From: Pseudolysinimonas_A sp041984585
GTDB taxonomy: Bacteria; Actinomycetota; Actinomycetes; Actinomycetales; Microbacteriaceae
Reading direction: 5' to 3'
Assembly (NCBI GenBank): GCA_041984585.1
Contig: JBHIXX010000020.1
Span: 1 to 44,413, forward strand
DNA length: 44,413 nt
Both the position numbers and the translations under genes were made by a program. The notes under the pieces were generated by a model. The model was not told the DNA's origin, made no database searches, and worked only from the letters and a program-made list of their open reading frames with translations. Below, one piece after another: positions 26,124-34,245 of the stretch; the first letter of the stretch is position 1; each line of letters starts with the position of its first letter.

Positions 26124-28094
26124 GTGAGCGCCGCGTCCACGCCGATCGCCCGTGTGCTGGTCGACTCCGCCCTGCCGCAGCTGGATCGCCTGCTCGACTA
26201 CCGCATCCCGCCGGGTCTCGACGGGGTGGCGCCGGGTGTGCGCGTGAAGGTGCCGCTGCGCGCCGCCGGCCGCGTCGCGGAGGGGTTCGTCGTCGGCGTG
26301 GCCGCGGAGCCGGCGTTCCCCGGACCGCTCAGCGACGTCGCCGAGGTCGTCTCGCCCGTGCCGGTTCTGCGCCCGGAGGTGTGGGCGCTCGCCCGCTCGG
26401 TGGCCGACCGTGCGGCGGGGTCGGCGAACGACGTCCTGCGGGTCGCCATCCCGCCCCGCCAGGTGCGCGTCGAGAAGGCGTGGCTCGCCCGGGACACGTC
26501 GGCGCGGCTCCCCGCCGTGGAGGCGCCGCCGCTGGAGGGGTACCGCGAGGGCACGCTCGACGCCGCGCTCGACGGCCACTCCCGCATTGCGCTGACGGTG
26601 GATGCCGGGGTCGCCGCCCTGCCCGACGGCACCTGGGTGGGGCGCTGGGCGATCACCCTCGCGGCAGCGGCCGCCCGGTCGGTGGCGCGGGGGGAGTCGG
26701 CGATCCTGGTGGTGCCCGACTACCGCGACGAGGGGCAGCTGCACGCGGCGCTCCGCGCGGTGCTCCCTGCGGAACGGGTGGCGCGCTTCGACGCGCGGCA
26801 GCCCAACGCCGACCGCTACCGGGCGATGCTGCGCGCCACCGACCGCGACGCGATGGCGATGGTGGGGCCGCGATCCGTCGTCTACGCGCCGGCGGCGAAG
26901 CTGGGGCTGCTCGCGGTGTGGAACGACGGCGACCCGCTGCTCGGCGAACCGCTCGCGCCCTACGTGCACGCGCGCGACGCGGCGCTGGTGCGCGCCGATC
27001 AGCAGCGCCCGGCACTCGTCATCGCCGGGCACACCCGATCGACGGAGGCGCAGCGGCTCGTCGAGATCGGATTCCTCGAGGAGATCGCGCCCGCGAAGCC
27101 GAAGCGGGCGAAGGTGATCCCGACCGCCGATTCGGAGCATCAGGACGGCGCGGCGGCGGGGGCGCGCATCCCGTCGCTCGCCTGGCGGGAGGCCCGTGGT
27201 GGCCTCGACCGCGGCCCGGTGCTGGTGCAGGTCTCGCGTCCGGGCTACGCGCCGGGGCTGCGCTGCGGCACGTGCGGCGAGCCCGCCCGCTGCGCCCGGT
27301 GCGCCGGTCCGCTCCGCCGCGCGGCCCAGGGGGCGCCGCCCACCTGTTCCTGGTGCGGCAAGGTCGAGCGGTCGTGGCGGTGCTCCGCGTGCTCGGGCTC
27401 CGAGCTGCGCACGGTGGGGTCGGGGTCGGTGCGCACGGCCGACGAACTCGGCCGCGCGTTCCCGGGCGTGCGGGTCGTCTTCTCGGACGGGTCGCATCCG
27501 GTGGAGCGCGTGCCCGCCAAGCCGGCGCTGGTGATCGCCACGCGCGGCGCGGAGCCGATCGCCGACGGCGGCTACGCGGCCGTGCTGCTGCTCGACGGGG
27601 AGCGGATGCTGGCCCGCGAGTCGCTGCGGGTCGTCGAGGACTGCCTGCGCTGGTGGATGGACGCGGCCGCCCTCGCCGCCGACGACGCGACGGTGGCGCT
27701 CGTCGGGGTGGGCGGCGACCTCGGCCACGTCGTCGCGGGCTGGCGCCCGCGCGACCTCGCCGCGCGCGAACTCGAAGCCCGCCGCGCGCTCCGCTTCCCG
27801 CCGACGGTGCGGATGGCGACCCTCACCGGGGCACCGGATGCCGTGCGCACCGCCCTGGGCGCCCTCCCGGATGCCGCGGAAACCGTCGGCGTCACCGAGA
27901 GCCAGGGGAGCGCGCGGGCCATCGTCCGGTTCGACTACGCCCACGGCGCCGCCGTCGCGACCGCGGTGCGGGCGGAGATCATCCGCCAGGCCACCGCCCG
28001 CCGCAAGGGGGTCCCCGGTGCGCCGCCCCCGCGGGGCAAGCGGCCGCTGCCCCTCAAGGCGCGCTTCGACGATCCGGATCCGTTCGAGAACTGA
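26124..28094 (+). CDS. priA: Primosomal protein N' (PriA), helicase motifs degenerate
   Basis: A 656-residue PriA. The 3'-end DNA-binding domain (about 1-110: ARVLVDSALPQLDRLLDYRIPP, VRVKVPLRAAGRVAEGFVVGV) is intact. The eight zinc-binding cysteines are present at 381, 384, 390, 393, 408, 411, 420 and 423. The ATPase is not: where GxxGSGKT is expected the protein reads DAGVAALPDGTWVGRW, and the DEEH box is AVWNDGDPLL. Loss of helicase motifs is known for actinobacterial PriA. It probably acts as a structural replication-restart factor. The GTG start follows metK by 60 bases. Confidence 0.9.
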   Translation: MSAASTPIARVLVDSALPQLDRLLDYRIPPGLDGVAPGVRVKVPLRAAGRVAEGFVVGVAAEPAFPGPLSDVAEVVSPVPVLRPEVWALARSVADRAAGSANDVLRVAIPPRQVRVEKAWLARDTSARLPAVEAPPLEGYREGTLDAALDGHSRIALTVDAGVAALPDGTWVGRWAITLAAAAARSVARGESAILVVPDYRDEGQLHAALRAVLPAERVARFDARQPNADRYRAMLRATDRDAMAMVGPRSVVYAPAAKLGLLAVWNDGDPLLGEPLAPYVHARDAALVRADQQRPALVIAGHTRSTEAQRLVEIGFLEEIAPAKPKRAKVIPTADSEHQDGAAAGARIPSLAWREARGGLDRGPVLVQVSRPGYAPGLRCGTCGEPARCARCAGPLRRAAQGAPPTCSWCGKVERSWRCSACSGSELRTVGSGSVRTADELGRAFPGVRVVFSDGSHPVERVPAKPALVIATRGAEPIADGGYAAVLLLDGERMLARESLRVVEDCLRWWMDAAALAADDATVALVGVGGDLGHVVAGWRPRDLAARELEARRALRFPPTVRMATLTGAPDAVRTALGALPDAAETVGVTESQGSARAIVRFDYAHGAAVATAVRAEIIRQATARRKGVPGAPPPRGKRPLPLKARFDDPDPFEN

Positions 28095-28123
28095 GCGTCG
28101 CGGCGGCCTGAGAGAATCGGGGG

Positions 28124-29047
28124 ATGCCTCCCCTCCGCCTGATCTTCGCCGGATCGCCGGCCGCGGCGGTGCCGAGCCTCGAGGCGCTCATCGCCGGTCC
28201 GCACGAGGTCGTCGCGGTGGTGACCCGCGAGGACGCGCCCGTCGGCCGCAAGCGGGTGCTCACCCCGACCCCGGTGGCCGACGTCGCCGAGGCAGCGGGC
28301 ATCCGGGTGGTCAAGGCGAACCGCCTCGCGCCCGTCACCGACGAGCTCGTCGCGTTGAACGCCGACCTGGGCGTGGTGGTGGCCTACGGCGGACTCATCC
28401 GCGAGCCGCTGCTCTCCGCCCCCCGACTCGGATGGGTGAACCTGCACTTCTCGCTGCTGCCGCGCTGGCGCGGTGCCGCCCCCGTGCAGCACGCGGTGAT
28501 CGCGGGCGACGCGGAGACCGGCGCGATGGTGTTCCGGCTCGTGCCCGAGCTGGACGCGGGTCCGGTCGTGGCGACGCTGCGGCGCCCGATCGGCGCGCAC
28601 GAGACGGCGGGGCGGCTGCTCGAGGTGCTCGCCGACGAGGGCGCGGCGATGCTCGCGGGCGCGGTCGACGATCTCGCCGACGGCACGGCGGTGTTCGAGG
28701 AGCAGGCCGGCGAGCCGACTCTCGCGCCGAAGCTCACGGCCGCCGACGGGCGACTCGAGTGGTCGCAGTCCGGGGAGCTGGTGGCCGCGCGGGTGCGTGG
28801 CACGACGCCCGAACCGGGCGCGTTCACCGAGGTGGCGGGGGAGCGGCTGAAGGTGCACGCGGCCGCCCTCGCGCACGGCGGCGCGGCGCTCCCGCCGGGA
28901 CGGATCGAGGCGCGCGAGGGCCGCATCCTGGTCGGAACGGCGGACGTTCCGCTCGAGCTGCTCGAGGTGCAGCCGGCCGGCAAGCGCCCGATGCCCGCCG
29001 CCGACTGGTGGCGCGGCCGCGGCGTCGAGTCGGCGGAGGCCGAGTGA
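28124..29047 (+). CDS. fmt: Methionyl-tRNA formyltransferase
   Basis: A 307-residue enzyme that formylates initiator Met-tRNA using 10-formyl-tetrahydrofolate. The catalytic triad is Asn106 and His108 (in WVNLHFSLLPRWRGAAP) and Asp144 (PELDAGPV), at the same numbers as in E. coli. The C-terminal tRNA-binding domain (about 205-300) includes RVRGTTPEPGAF. A GAGAAT -10-like box (28112-28117) lies 6 bases before the ATG, so an extra leaderless start within the operon is possible. The stop overlaps rsmB (GTGA). Confidence 0.95.
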   Translation: MPPLRLIFAGSPAAAVPSLEALIAGPHEVVAVVTREDAPVGRKRVLTPTPVADVAEAAGIRVVKANRLAPVTDELVALNADLGVVVAYGGLIREPLLSAPRLGWVNLHFSLLPRWRGAAPVQHAVIAGDAETGAMVFRLVPELDAGPVVATLRRPIGAHETAGRLLEVLADEGAAMLAGAVDDLADGTAVFEEQAGEPTLAPKLTAADGRLEWSQSGELVAARVRGTTPEPGAFTEVAGERLKVHAAALAHGGAALPPGRIEAREGRILVGTADVPLELLEVQPAGKRPMPAADWWRGRGVESAEAE

Positions 29048-30423
29048 GCGAGCATCGCCGTGAGGGCGGCGGGCGCGCACGCGCCGTGTCGGCCCGCCGC
29101 GTGGCGTTCGACGTGCTGCAGGCGGTGCGCCGCGACGACGCCTACGCCAACCTGCTGCTGCCGGCACGGATCGCCGACGCGCGGCTCTCGCCCGCCGACG
29201 CGGGCTTCGCGACAGAACTCGCCTACGGCACGCTCCGCCGCCGCGGCAGCCACGACGCGGTGATCGCCCTCGCCGCGAAGCGGGACACCGTCGCGATCGA
29301 CCCGGACGTGCTCGACGTGCTGCGACTCGGCGTGCATCAGCTGCTCGAGATGCGCGTGCCGTCGCACGCCGCCGTCGACCAGTCGGTGCAACTCGCGCGG
29401 GCCGTGGGCGCGTCGCGGGCGTCGGGGTTCGTCAACGGCGTGCTGCGCACCGTCGACCGTACGGATGCCGCCACCTGGCGCGACCGCATCACGGCGGAGC
29501 TGTCGGGCGACGCGCTGCTGGCGGCCGAGCATTCGCATCCGGCGTGGGTGGTGACGGCGCTTCGCGCGTCGCTCGCCGCCGACGGCCGTGAGGGGGACCT
29601 CGCCGCCCTGCTCGCCGCCGACAACGTCGCGCCCGCGGTGCAGCTCGTCGAACTGCCGGGGCTCGGCGAGACGCCGGAGGCTCCGGATGCCGTCTCGCCG
29701 CTCGCACGCCCGGCGCCGCCCGGCGACCCGGCGGCCGATCCCGACGTCGCCGCGGGTCGTGCGCGTGTGCAGGATCCCGGCTCGCAGCTCGCGGCGCTCG
29801 TCCTGAGCCGCGCCCGGCCGGTGGCGCCGGGGGAGAGCTGGATCGACCTGTGCGCGGGCCCCGGCGGCAAGGCCGCGCTGCTCGCGGCGGAGGCGCGACT
29901 CGGCGGCGCGCGCCTGCTCGCCAACGAGGTCGCCCCGGCCCGCGCCCGCCTCGTGCGGTCGGCGCTCGAGGCCGTCGACCCGGATGTCGAGGTGCGCACC
30001 GGCGACGGGCGCACGATCGGCGACGACCTCGACGCACCGGCCGACCGCATCCTGCTCGACGCCCCGTGCACCGGCCTCGGTGCGCTGCGACGGCGTCCGG
30101 AGGCGCGGTGGCGCAAGCAGCCGGAGGATGTCGCCGAACTCGCCGCGCTGCAGGACGAGCTGCTCGACGCGGCCGTCGCCGCGCTCGCGCCCGGCGGGTT
30201 GCTCGCCTACGTGACGTGCTCGCCGCACCTCGCCGAGACCCGCGAGCGGGTCGACGCGGCGCTCGCGCGTCATCCGGATCTCGTCGCCCTCGACACCCGT
30301 GCGGTCGCGGCGGGCATCTCGCCGCGCGACCTCGGCGACGGCACCGGCCCCGCCCTGCAGCTGTGGCCGCACCGCGACGGTTCGGACGCGATGTTCATCC
30401 AGCTGTTCGAGCGCCGCGCGTAG
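29044..30423 (+). CDS. rsmB: 16S rRNA m5C967 methyltransferase (RsmB/Sun family)
   Basis: A 459-residue SAM-dependent rRNA cytosine methyltransferase. Residues about 15-150 form the NusB-like RNA-binding domain (SARRVAFDVLQAVRRDDAYANLLLP, AYGTLRRRGSHDAVI, VLRLGVHQLLEM). The catalytic domain has the SAM loop IDLCAGPGGKAALLAA, the DAPCTGLGALRRRPEARWRK motif and the catalytic Cys in YVTCSPHLAET. The GTG at 29044 overlaps the fmt stop; the longer upstream frame runs inside fmt and is ignored. Confidence 0.94.
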   Translation: MSEHRREGGGRARAVSARRVAFDVLQAVRRDDAYANLLLPARIADARLSPADAGFATELAYGTLRRRGSHDAVIALAAKRDTVAIDPDVLDVLRLGVHQLLEMRVPSHAAVDQSVQLARAVGASRASGFVNGVLRTVDRTDAATWRDRITAELSGDALLAAEHSHPAWVVTALRASLAADGREGDLAALLAADNVAPAVQLVELPGLGETPEAPDAVSPLARPAPPGDPAADPDVAAGRARVQDPGSQLAALVLSRARPVAPGESWIDLCAGPGGKAALLAAEARLGGARLLANEVAPARARLVRSALEAVDPDVEVRTGDGRTIGDDLDAPADRILLDAPCTGLGALRRRPEARWRKQPEDVAELAALQDELLDAAVAALAPGGLLAYVTCSPHLAETRERVDAALARHPDLVALDTRAVAAGISPRDLGDGTGPALQLWPHRDGSDAMFIQLFERRA

Positions 30424-30448
30424 GCCGCCGCTGCGAGGCTCTCGCTCC

Positions 30449-30454
30449 TAGGCT
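30449..30454 (+). promoter_or_regulatory. -10 box of rpe (leaderless type)
   Basis: TAGGCT ends 6 bases before the GTG start at 30461, the spacing expected for a leaderless transcript. No good -35 is visible. There is also no Shine-Dalgarno sequence in front of rpe, which fits. Confidence 0.45.
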
Positions 30455-30460
30455 GGGCGC

Positions 30461-31129
30461 GTGGCCGTCCGCATCAACCCGAGCATCCTCTCCGCCGACT
30501 TCGTCAACATGGAGGCGGAGCTGCAGCGCATCGCGACCGCCGACGCCGTGCACGTGGACGTGATGGACAACCACTTCGTGCCCAACCTCACGTTCGGCCC
30601 ACAGATGGTGCGCCGCATCCAGGACGTGTCGCCGGTGCCGCTCGACGTGCACCTGATGATCTCGGATGCCGACCGGTGGGCCCCCGGCTACGCCGAGCTC
30701 GGCGCGTTCTCGGTCACCTTCCACGCCGAGGCGGCCACCGATCCCGTGGGACTGGCCCGTCGCATCCGCGACCTCGGCGCCCGCGCCGGCGTCGCCGTGA
30801 AGCCCGGAACCCCCGTCGAGCCCTACCTGGAGCACCTCGACGAGTTCGACCAGATCCTCGTGATGACCGTCGAGCCCGGATTCGGCGGCCAGTCGTTCAT
30901 GGCCGACATGATGCCCAAGGTGCGCACGGTGCGCGCCGCCGCCGATGCCCGCCCCGATCTCGACGTCTGGCTGCAGGTCGACGGCGGCATCGCCCCCGAC
31001 ACGATCGGCGTCGCCGCCGAGGCGGGGGCGGACACGTTCGTCGCAGGCTCCGCCGTCTATGGCCCGCCGGATGCTGCCGCCGCGATCGCGGATCTCCGCG
31101 CGACGGCCGTCGCCCATCGCGCCACCTAG
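30461..31129 (+). CDS. rpe: Ribulose-phosphate 3-epimerase
   Basis: A 222-residue beta/alpha-barrel enzyme interconverting ribulose 5-phosphate and xylulose 5-phosphate. It has INPSILSADFVNME (catalytic Ser), VHVDVMDNHFVPNLTFGP (metal-binding His/Asp), LDVHLMI, VMTVEPGFGGQSFM and the VDGGIAPDT ending, all canonical. Start GTG 30461 is supported by the conserved N-terminus and by a TAGGCT -10 box 6 bases upstream. It closes the rsmB-side cluster; the toxin-antitoxin promoter begins 2 bases after its stop. Confidence 0.96.
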   Translation: MAVRINPSILSADFVNMEAELQRIATADAVHVDVMDNHFVPNLTFGPQMVRRIQDVSPVPLDVHLMISDADRWAPGYAELGAFSVTFHAEAATDPVGLARRIRDLGARAGVAVKPGTPVEPYLEHLDEFDQILVMTVEPGFGGQSFMADMMPKVRTVRAAADARPDLDVWLQVDGGIAPDTIGVAAEAGADTFVAGSAVYGPPDAAAAIADLRATAVAHRAT

Positions 31130-31131
31130 GG

Positions 31132-31161
31132 GTGTACCACCAGCATGGTCAGAGGTACACT
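31132..31161 (+). promoter_or_regulatory. Operator-promoter of the vapBC-like pair
   Basis: Exact inverted repeats GTGTACC (31132-31138) and GGTACAC (31154-31160) flank a 15-base spacer. The left arm covers the -35 position and the right arm overlaps a good -10 box, TACACT (31156-31161), with 17 bases between. Six bases later comes the antitoxin ATG, so the transcript would be leaderless. This layout is what antitoxin autorepression requires. Confidence 0.75.
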
Positions 31162-31167
31162 CGCGGC

Positions 31168-31422
31168 ATGGCGACATCTCTCCCGCGTGTGCAGGTGACG
31201 CAGAGCCCCGAGCTCCGTGACGCGATCGCTCGCGCCGAGCGGCGGTGGCCCGGTGTCTCCCGCAGCGAACTCCTGGCACGCCTCGCACTGCTCGGAGACG
31301 CGGAGCTTGAGGCCACGGGCCGCGGGCGTGCAGCCGATCGGCGTCGAGCGCTCCTCGAGACGCAGGGCAGCTTCACCTACCCCGAGGGTTATCTCGACGA
31401 GCTGCGCTCCGAGTGGCGCTGA
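31168..31422 (+). CDS. Putative VapB-type antitoxin
   Basis: An 84-residue small protein that begins RVQVTQSPELRDAIARAERRWPG, followed by SRSELLARLALLGDAELE. This strand-helix-helix layout fits a ribbon-helix-helix antitoxin, although the family was not confirmed. The basic central part (GRGRAADRRRALLET) and the aromatic C-terminal tail (FTYPEGYLDELRSEWR) would be the toxin-wrapping segment. It lies 4 bases upstream of a PIN-domain toxin and behind a palindromic operator, so the pair should be autoregulated. Confidence 0.78.
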   Translation: MATSLPRVQVTQSPELRDAIARAERRWPGVSRSELLARLALLGDAELEATGRGRAADRRRALLETQGSFTYPEGYLDELRSEWR

Positions 31423-31426
31423 TCGG

Positions 31427-31858
31427 ATGCCGCCCTCCGTCGTGCTCGACGCCAGCGTCGTCATCGCCCACCTGAACCAGGGCGACGTACACGCCGAGCG
31501 GGCGTTCACGATCCTCGATACCGAGGACGAGTTCGCCCTGCACCCTGTGACACTCGCCGAATGCCTTGTGTTCCCGGCGCGAAGCGGACGGACGGCCGAG
31601 GCACTCGCGACCCTCGCACGGATCGGCGTTGAGACGCTCGTGCCGGATCCGGCCGAGCCTGCACTCGTCGCGGAGCTGCGGGCGGGAAATCGCGTCGCAT
31701 TGCCGGACTGCTTCGTGCTCGGTGCCGCGATCCGGCACGGTGCCGCACTCGGGACTTTCGACGAACGCCTCGCAACAGCGGCGAAGGAGCGTGGCGTGAC
31801 GGTCGTCGACGGGGGCGGTCGTCGGCCTGCAGCGACTGAGGCGCTGCCGCCAATCTGA
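31427..31858 (+). CDS. PIN-domain ribonuclease toxin (VapC-like)
   Basis: A 143-residue PIN-domain protein. The four acidic active-site positions are visible: Asp8 (VVLDASVVIAHL), Glu45 (TLAECLVFPAR), Asp94 (ALPDCFVLGAAI) and Asp112 (GTFDERLA). VapC toxins cut specific tRNA or rRNA sites when freed from VapB. The ATG lies 4 bases after the antitoxin stop, so the pair is one unit. The last 20 residues (GGGRRPAATEALPPI) are an extra tail past the usual fold. Target RNA cannot be inferred. Confidence 0.85.
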   Translation: MPPSVVLDASVVIAHLNQGDVHAERAFTILDTEDEFALHPVTLAECLVFPARSGRTAEALATLARIGVETLVPDPAEPALVAELRAGNRVALPDCFVLGAAIRHGAALGTFDERLATAAKERGVTVVDGGGRRPAATEALPPI

Positions 31859-31889
31859 GTCGGCGAGCGTCCGCCCTACAGCGACTTGG

Positions 31890-32597
31890 CTATTGGTCCA
31901 GACCGTTGAGTGCCAAGATCTCGGCGCGCGAAATGGTGCCTAATGGTTCACCGTCGAACCGGACCGTTTCGATCGCGTTGATGACCGGCCGAAGTCGATT
32001 TCCGACCTCATCATTGAACGCGACAGGCGTGCTCGCAAAGTACGCAAGATTGTCGAAGGCATTAAGCGCGTCGAACGTCTGCTGATCTACCCCGGCGGCG
32101 GCCGGGGTGAATATGACTGTCACGATTCCGTCCGAGAAGTCAACGTCCGTTACGGCCTTGCCTACCATGACCCCAGACTCGGCTCGTTCGCGGAAGAACG
32201 CCCAAAAAACATCGACGACTTCCTGTTCGGTGACTTCGGTCGCTTCACTCGGTGCGGCGGAAAGCGTCTCTTCCGCAGGTGACGGCGTGGGCGCGGTGGT
32301 TGCCGAAGTCGCGACTGTTGGTGACTCCACGCTCTCTTGCGGGTCGGTCCTCGGAAGGGACGCGAGTAGGGCGATGCCGCCAGCAGCGACGATGAAGAGA
32401 CCAAGCGCGAGCAGTACCGGGTAGAGCCTCTTGATGGACTTCACCCGCCGAAAGTCGAGCTTCGTGCGAAACAGCCGTTCGTCACTCTGACCAACGAGCT
32501 CCCAGCCGTCTCGCTCCCATTTGGAGATCGTCCTGGCCTCCATGCCGCGCACGACCCGGACGGTCTTGTTCTCGTACTTGGGCTCGCGGTCGGCCAT
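31890..32597 (-). CDS. Membrane protein of unknown function with N-terminal GWELV motif
   Basis: A 235-residue protein not recognised as a known family. Residues 1-50 are cytoplasmic and carry KYENKTVRVVRGME...TISKWERDGWELVGQ, a short motif like that seen in DUF4177-type small domains. One membrane helix spans about 58-81. A Ser/Thr/Pro/Ala-rich linker (84-120) follows, and then an external domain (122-235) of mixed sheet and helix (VVDVFWAFFRERAE, DGIVTVIFTP). The ATG start at 32597 follows a GGGGG-rich site. GC is clearly lower than in core genes, suggesting recent acquisition. The next gene upstream on the same strand is the Mrr-type nuclease, 212 bases away. Confidence 0.7.
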   Translation of the reverse strand: MADREPKYENKTVRVVRGMEARTISKWERDGWELVGQSDERLFRTKLDFRRVKSIKRLYPVLLALGLFIVAAGGIALLASLPRTDPQESVESPTVATSATTAPTPSPAEETLSAAPSEATEVTEQEVVDVFWAFFRERAESGVMVGKAVTDVDFSDGIVTVIFTPAAAGVDQQTFDALNAFDNLAYFASTPVAFNDEVGNRLRPVINAIETVRFDGEPLGTISRAEILALNGLDQ

Positions 32598-32809
32598 GCT
32601 GCCCCCGTCTCGGGACCGTCTCCATGAAGTTTTCGCAATTCTACGGTGGGCTGGGGACAGCCAATGTGCGTCAGTCGGGCGAAACCAGAAGCGCTCCGCC
32701 GTGAGCCGACAGCAGGTTGGCAACACACCCGTGAGTCGATATCGGGCCCACCCGTTGCCATCGGGTGCGTCCAATCGAAGGACGCGGTTCGCCGCGCGCC
32801 AATCGGCGG
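32598..32809 (-). promoter_or_regulatory. Intergenic region with probable minus-strand promoter
   Basis: The gap between the Mrr-type gene and the membrane-protein gene has no convincing ORF. On the minus strand a TAGAAT -10 box (32643-32638) lies about 40 bases before the ATG at 32597, with a TTGGCT -35-like word (32664-32659) at a slightly short 15-base spacing. The membrane-protein gene therefore probably has its own promoter. Confidence 0.4.
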
Positions 32810-33700
32810 TTAGATCGCGTCGAACCAATCAGGCAAAACCGTGAAGTCCTTGACGACACGTTCCGTCGTCCGGACGCCAAGACCGAGGGTTGCGAGCAGC
32901 TCCGCAAGCGCGTCGCCGTCAATCAGATCAATTGGGGGTGCGCCCTCACGGGAAGCTTCATCCCGCGCGGGCCCGGTGAACGTTCCGGTCGTGATGAAGA
33001 GTCCCTTGTCGCCACGCCCCACCATCGCGCCGCGGAAGTTCCGAACGTCCTCTGCGGTGACGGAACCCTTGTATCGCTTACTTTGCCAGTAGACCTGGAA
33101 GCCGATGAGGGGTAGAGGTCGGTAGACACCTTCGCCGTCGATTCCGCCGTCGCCACTTTTCCCCCGGACTCTGACGCTCTCGAACCCGGCTTCGCGCAGT
33201 ATGCGTTGCGCGAGGCGCTCGAACGCGGCCGGGTCCAGGTCGAGCATGCGTTTGATGACCTCCTGTTTCCAGTCCTTCCATACGTCGTCGGAGGAATCCG
33301 GTTCTGAATCGTCGTCCGGCTCGTCCGAACCTGTCTGGGCTGCACGACGCTCCCGATAGATTGCCCAGACCTTGCTAGGCACGTCCCCAATCACGTCTGG
33401 CGTCGCGGCTTCTCCCGCGTCGGTCAGCGCCCAGACGTCGCGGGCACTCTTCGAAATCAGCCCCGCGGTCTTTAGCTGGCTCTTCGCCTCGGAAATGCTC
33501 TGCTCGATCTGACTACGTCGGCCATCAGCCCGCATTACCTGCTGCTGCTCTTCTGAAAGCCCAACCGCGTCGACTACATGTTTGCTGATCTCAGCATTGG
33601 TGGCGGAGCCGCCGTTTGCGCGAAGAGCGGCGACCACGAACTCAAGCAACTTCGACGCTGTCGGGAGAGTTGCGCGCAGGTCCGGGTCAGTGTCGGTCAC
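32810..33700 (-). CDS. Mrr-type restriction endonuclease
   Basis: A 296-residue nuclease. Residues about 10-115 form a winged-helix-type N-terminal region (NAEISKHVVDAVGLSEEQQQ ... DVWALTDAGEAA), as in E. coli Mrr. An acidic linker (DEPDDDSEPDSSDD) follows, and then the Mrr catalytic domain: AFERLAQRILREAGF, VRGKSGDGGIDGEG (Asp188), FQVYWQSKRYKGSV (Gln206, Lys208) and KGLFITTGTFTGPARDEA. Mrr enzymes cut modified foreign DNA. No methyltransferase is nearby, as expected for a modification-dependent enzyme. GC is lower than flanking genes. A TAGCCT -10 box (33712-33707) ends 6 bases before the GTG, suggesting a leaderless mRNA. Confidence 0.88.
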   Translation of the reverse strand: MTDTDPDLRATLPTASKLLEFVVAALRANGGSATNAEISKHVVDAVGLSEEQQQVMRADGRRSQIEQSISEAKSQLKTAGLISKSARDVWALTDAGEAATPDVIGDVPSKVWAIYRERRAAQTGSDEPDDDSEPDSSDDVWKDWKQEVIKRMLDLDPAAFERLAQRILREAGFESVRVRGKSGDGGIDGEGVYRPLPLIGFQVYWQSKRYKGSVTAEDVRNFRGAMVGRGDKGLFITTGTFTGPARDEASREGAPPIDLIDGDALAELLATLGLGVRTTERVVKDFTVLPDWFDAI

Positions 33701-33785
33701 GCGACGAGGCTACTGGTCACCGCCGACCAATCGAGGGCGGGATACCGTATAAGCGACAGCCAATCGCAAGAACCGAGGTTTACAG

Positions 33786-34157
33786 GTGGCGACAGACAAG
33801 ACCAAGCCCGAGATCGACGCCCCCGAGGGCCCGGCCCCGTCGGAGCTGACCGCGACCGACATCGAGGTGGGCGACGGCGCCGAGGCGACGCCCGGCGCGC
33901 AGGTCGTCGTCCACTACGTCGGCGTGGACTACGAGACGGGCGAGGAGTTCGACTCCAGCTGGAGCCGCGGCGAGTCGATCGCGTTCCCGCTCAACGGCCT
34001 CATCCGCGGGTGGCAGGAGGGCATCCCCGGCATGAAGGTCGGCGGCCGCCGCAAGCTGGTCTGCCCGCCGGAGTACGCCTACGGCCCGGTCGGCGGCGGA
34101 CACCGCCTGTCGGGGCGCACCCTCGTCTTCGTGATCGACCTGCTCGGCGTCGGCTGA
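33786..34157 (+). CDS. FKBP-type peptidyl-prolyl cis-trans isomerase
   Basis: A 123-residue single-domain FKBP without a signal peptide, so cytoplasmic. The active-site pattern is complete: VVVHYVGVDYETGEEFDSSW, ESIAFPLNGLIRGWQEGIPGMKVGGRRKLVCPPEYAYG and LVFVIDLL. It speeds proline isomerisation during folding. The GTG start gives a short acidic N-terminal tail (KTKPEIDAPEGPAPSEL). The gap upstream, shared with the divergent Mrr gene, has a TACCGT/TATAAG promoter-like stretch. A strong terminator follows. Confidence 0.93.
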   Translation: MATDKTKPEIDAPEGPAPSELTATDIEVGDGAEATPGAQVVVHYVGVDYETGEEFDSSWSRGESIAFPLNGLIRGWQEGIPGMKVGGRRKLVCPPEYAYGPVGGGHRLSGRTLVFVIDLLGVG

Positions 34158-34172
34158 ACCCAGCAGTCGTGT

Positions 34173-34208
34173 CCGCGGCCCGGTGAGCGTCTCGCTCCCG
34201 GGCCGCGG
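34173..34208. terminator. Bidirectional terminator between FKBP and moeA genes
   Basis: A hairpin with an 11-bp perfect outer stem, CCGCGGCCCGG (34173-34183) and CCGGGCCGCGG (34198-34208), continues after one unpaired base into GAGCG/CGCTC with a 3-base loop. It sits between two convergent genes, so it can serve both, although the T-run is poor. Confidence 0.75.
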
Positions 34209-34245
34209 TCGTTTCGCCCGTTCGTCTGGAGCGACCGAACGCGGC

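Noticed and set aside
24780..27944. 1054-codon minus-strand open frame
   Set aside because: It is antisense to metK and priA, and no recognisable motif was seen.
32598..32828. N-terminal extension of the unknown membrane protein by 77 codons
   Set aside because: The extension runs into the end of the Mrr gene, has no domain, and the ATG at 32597 has its own ribosome site and promoter.
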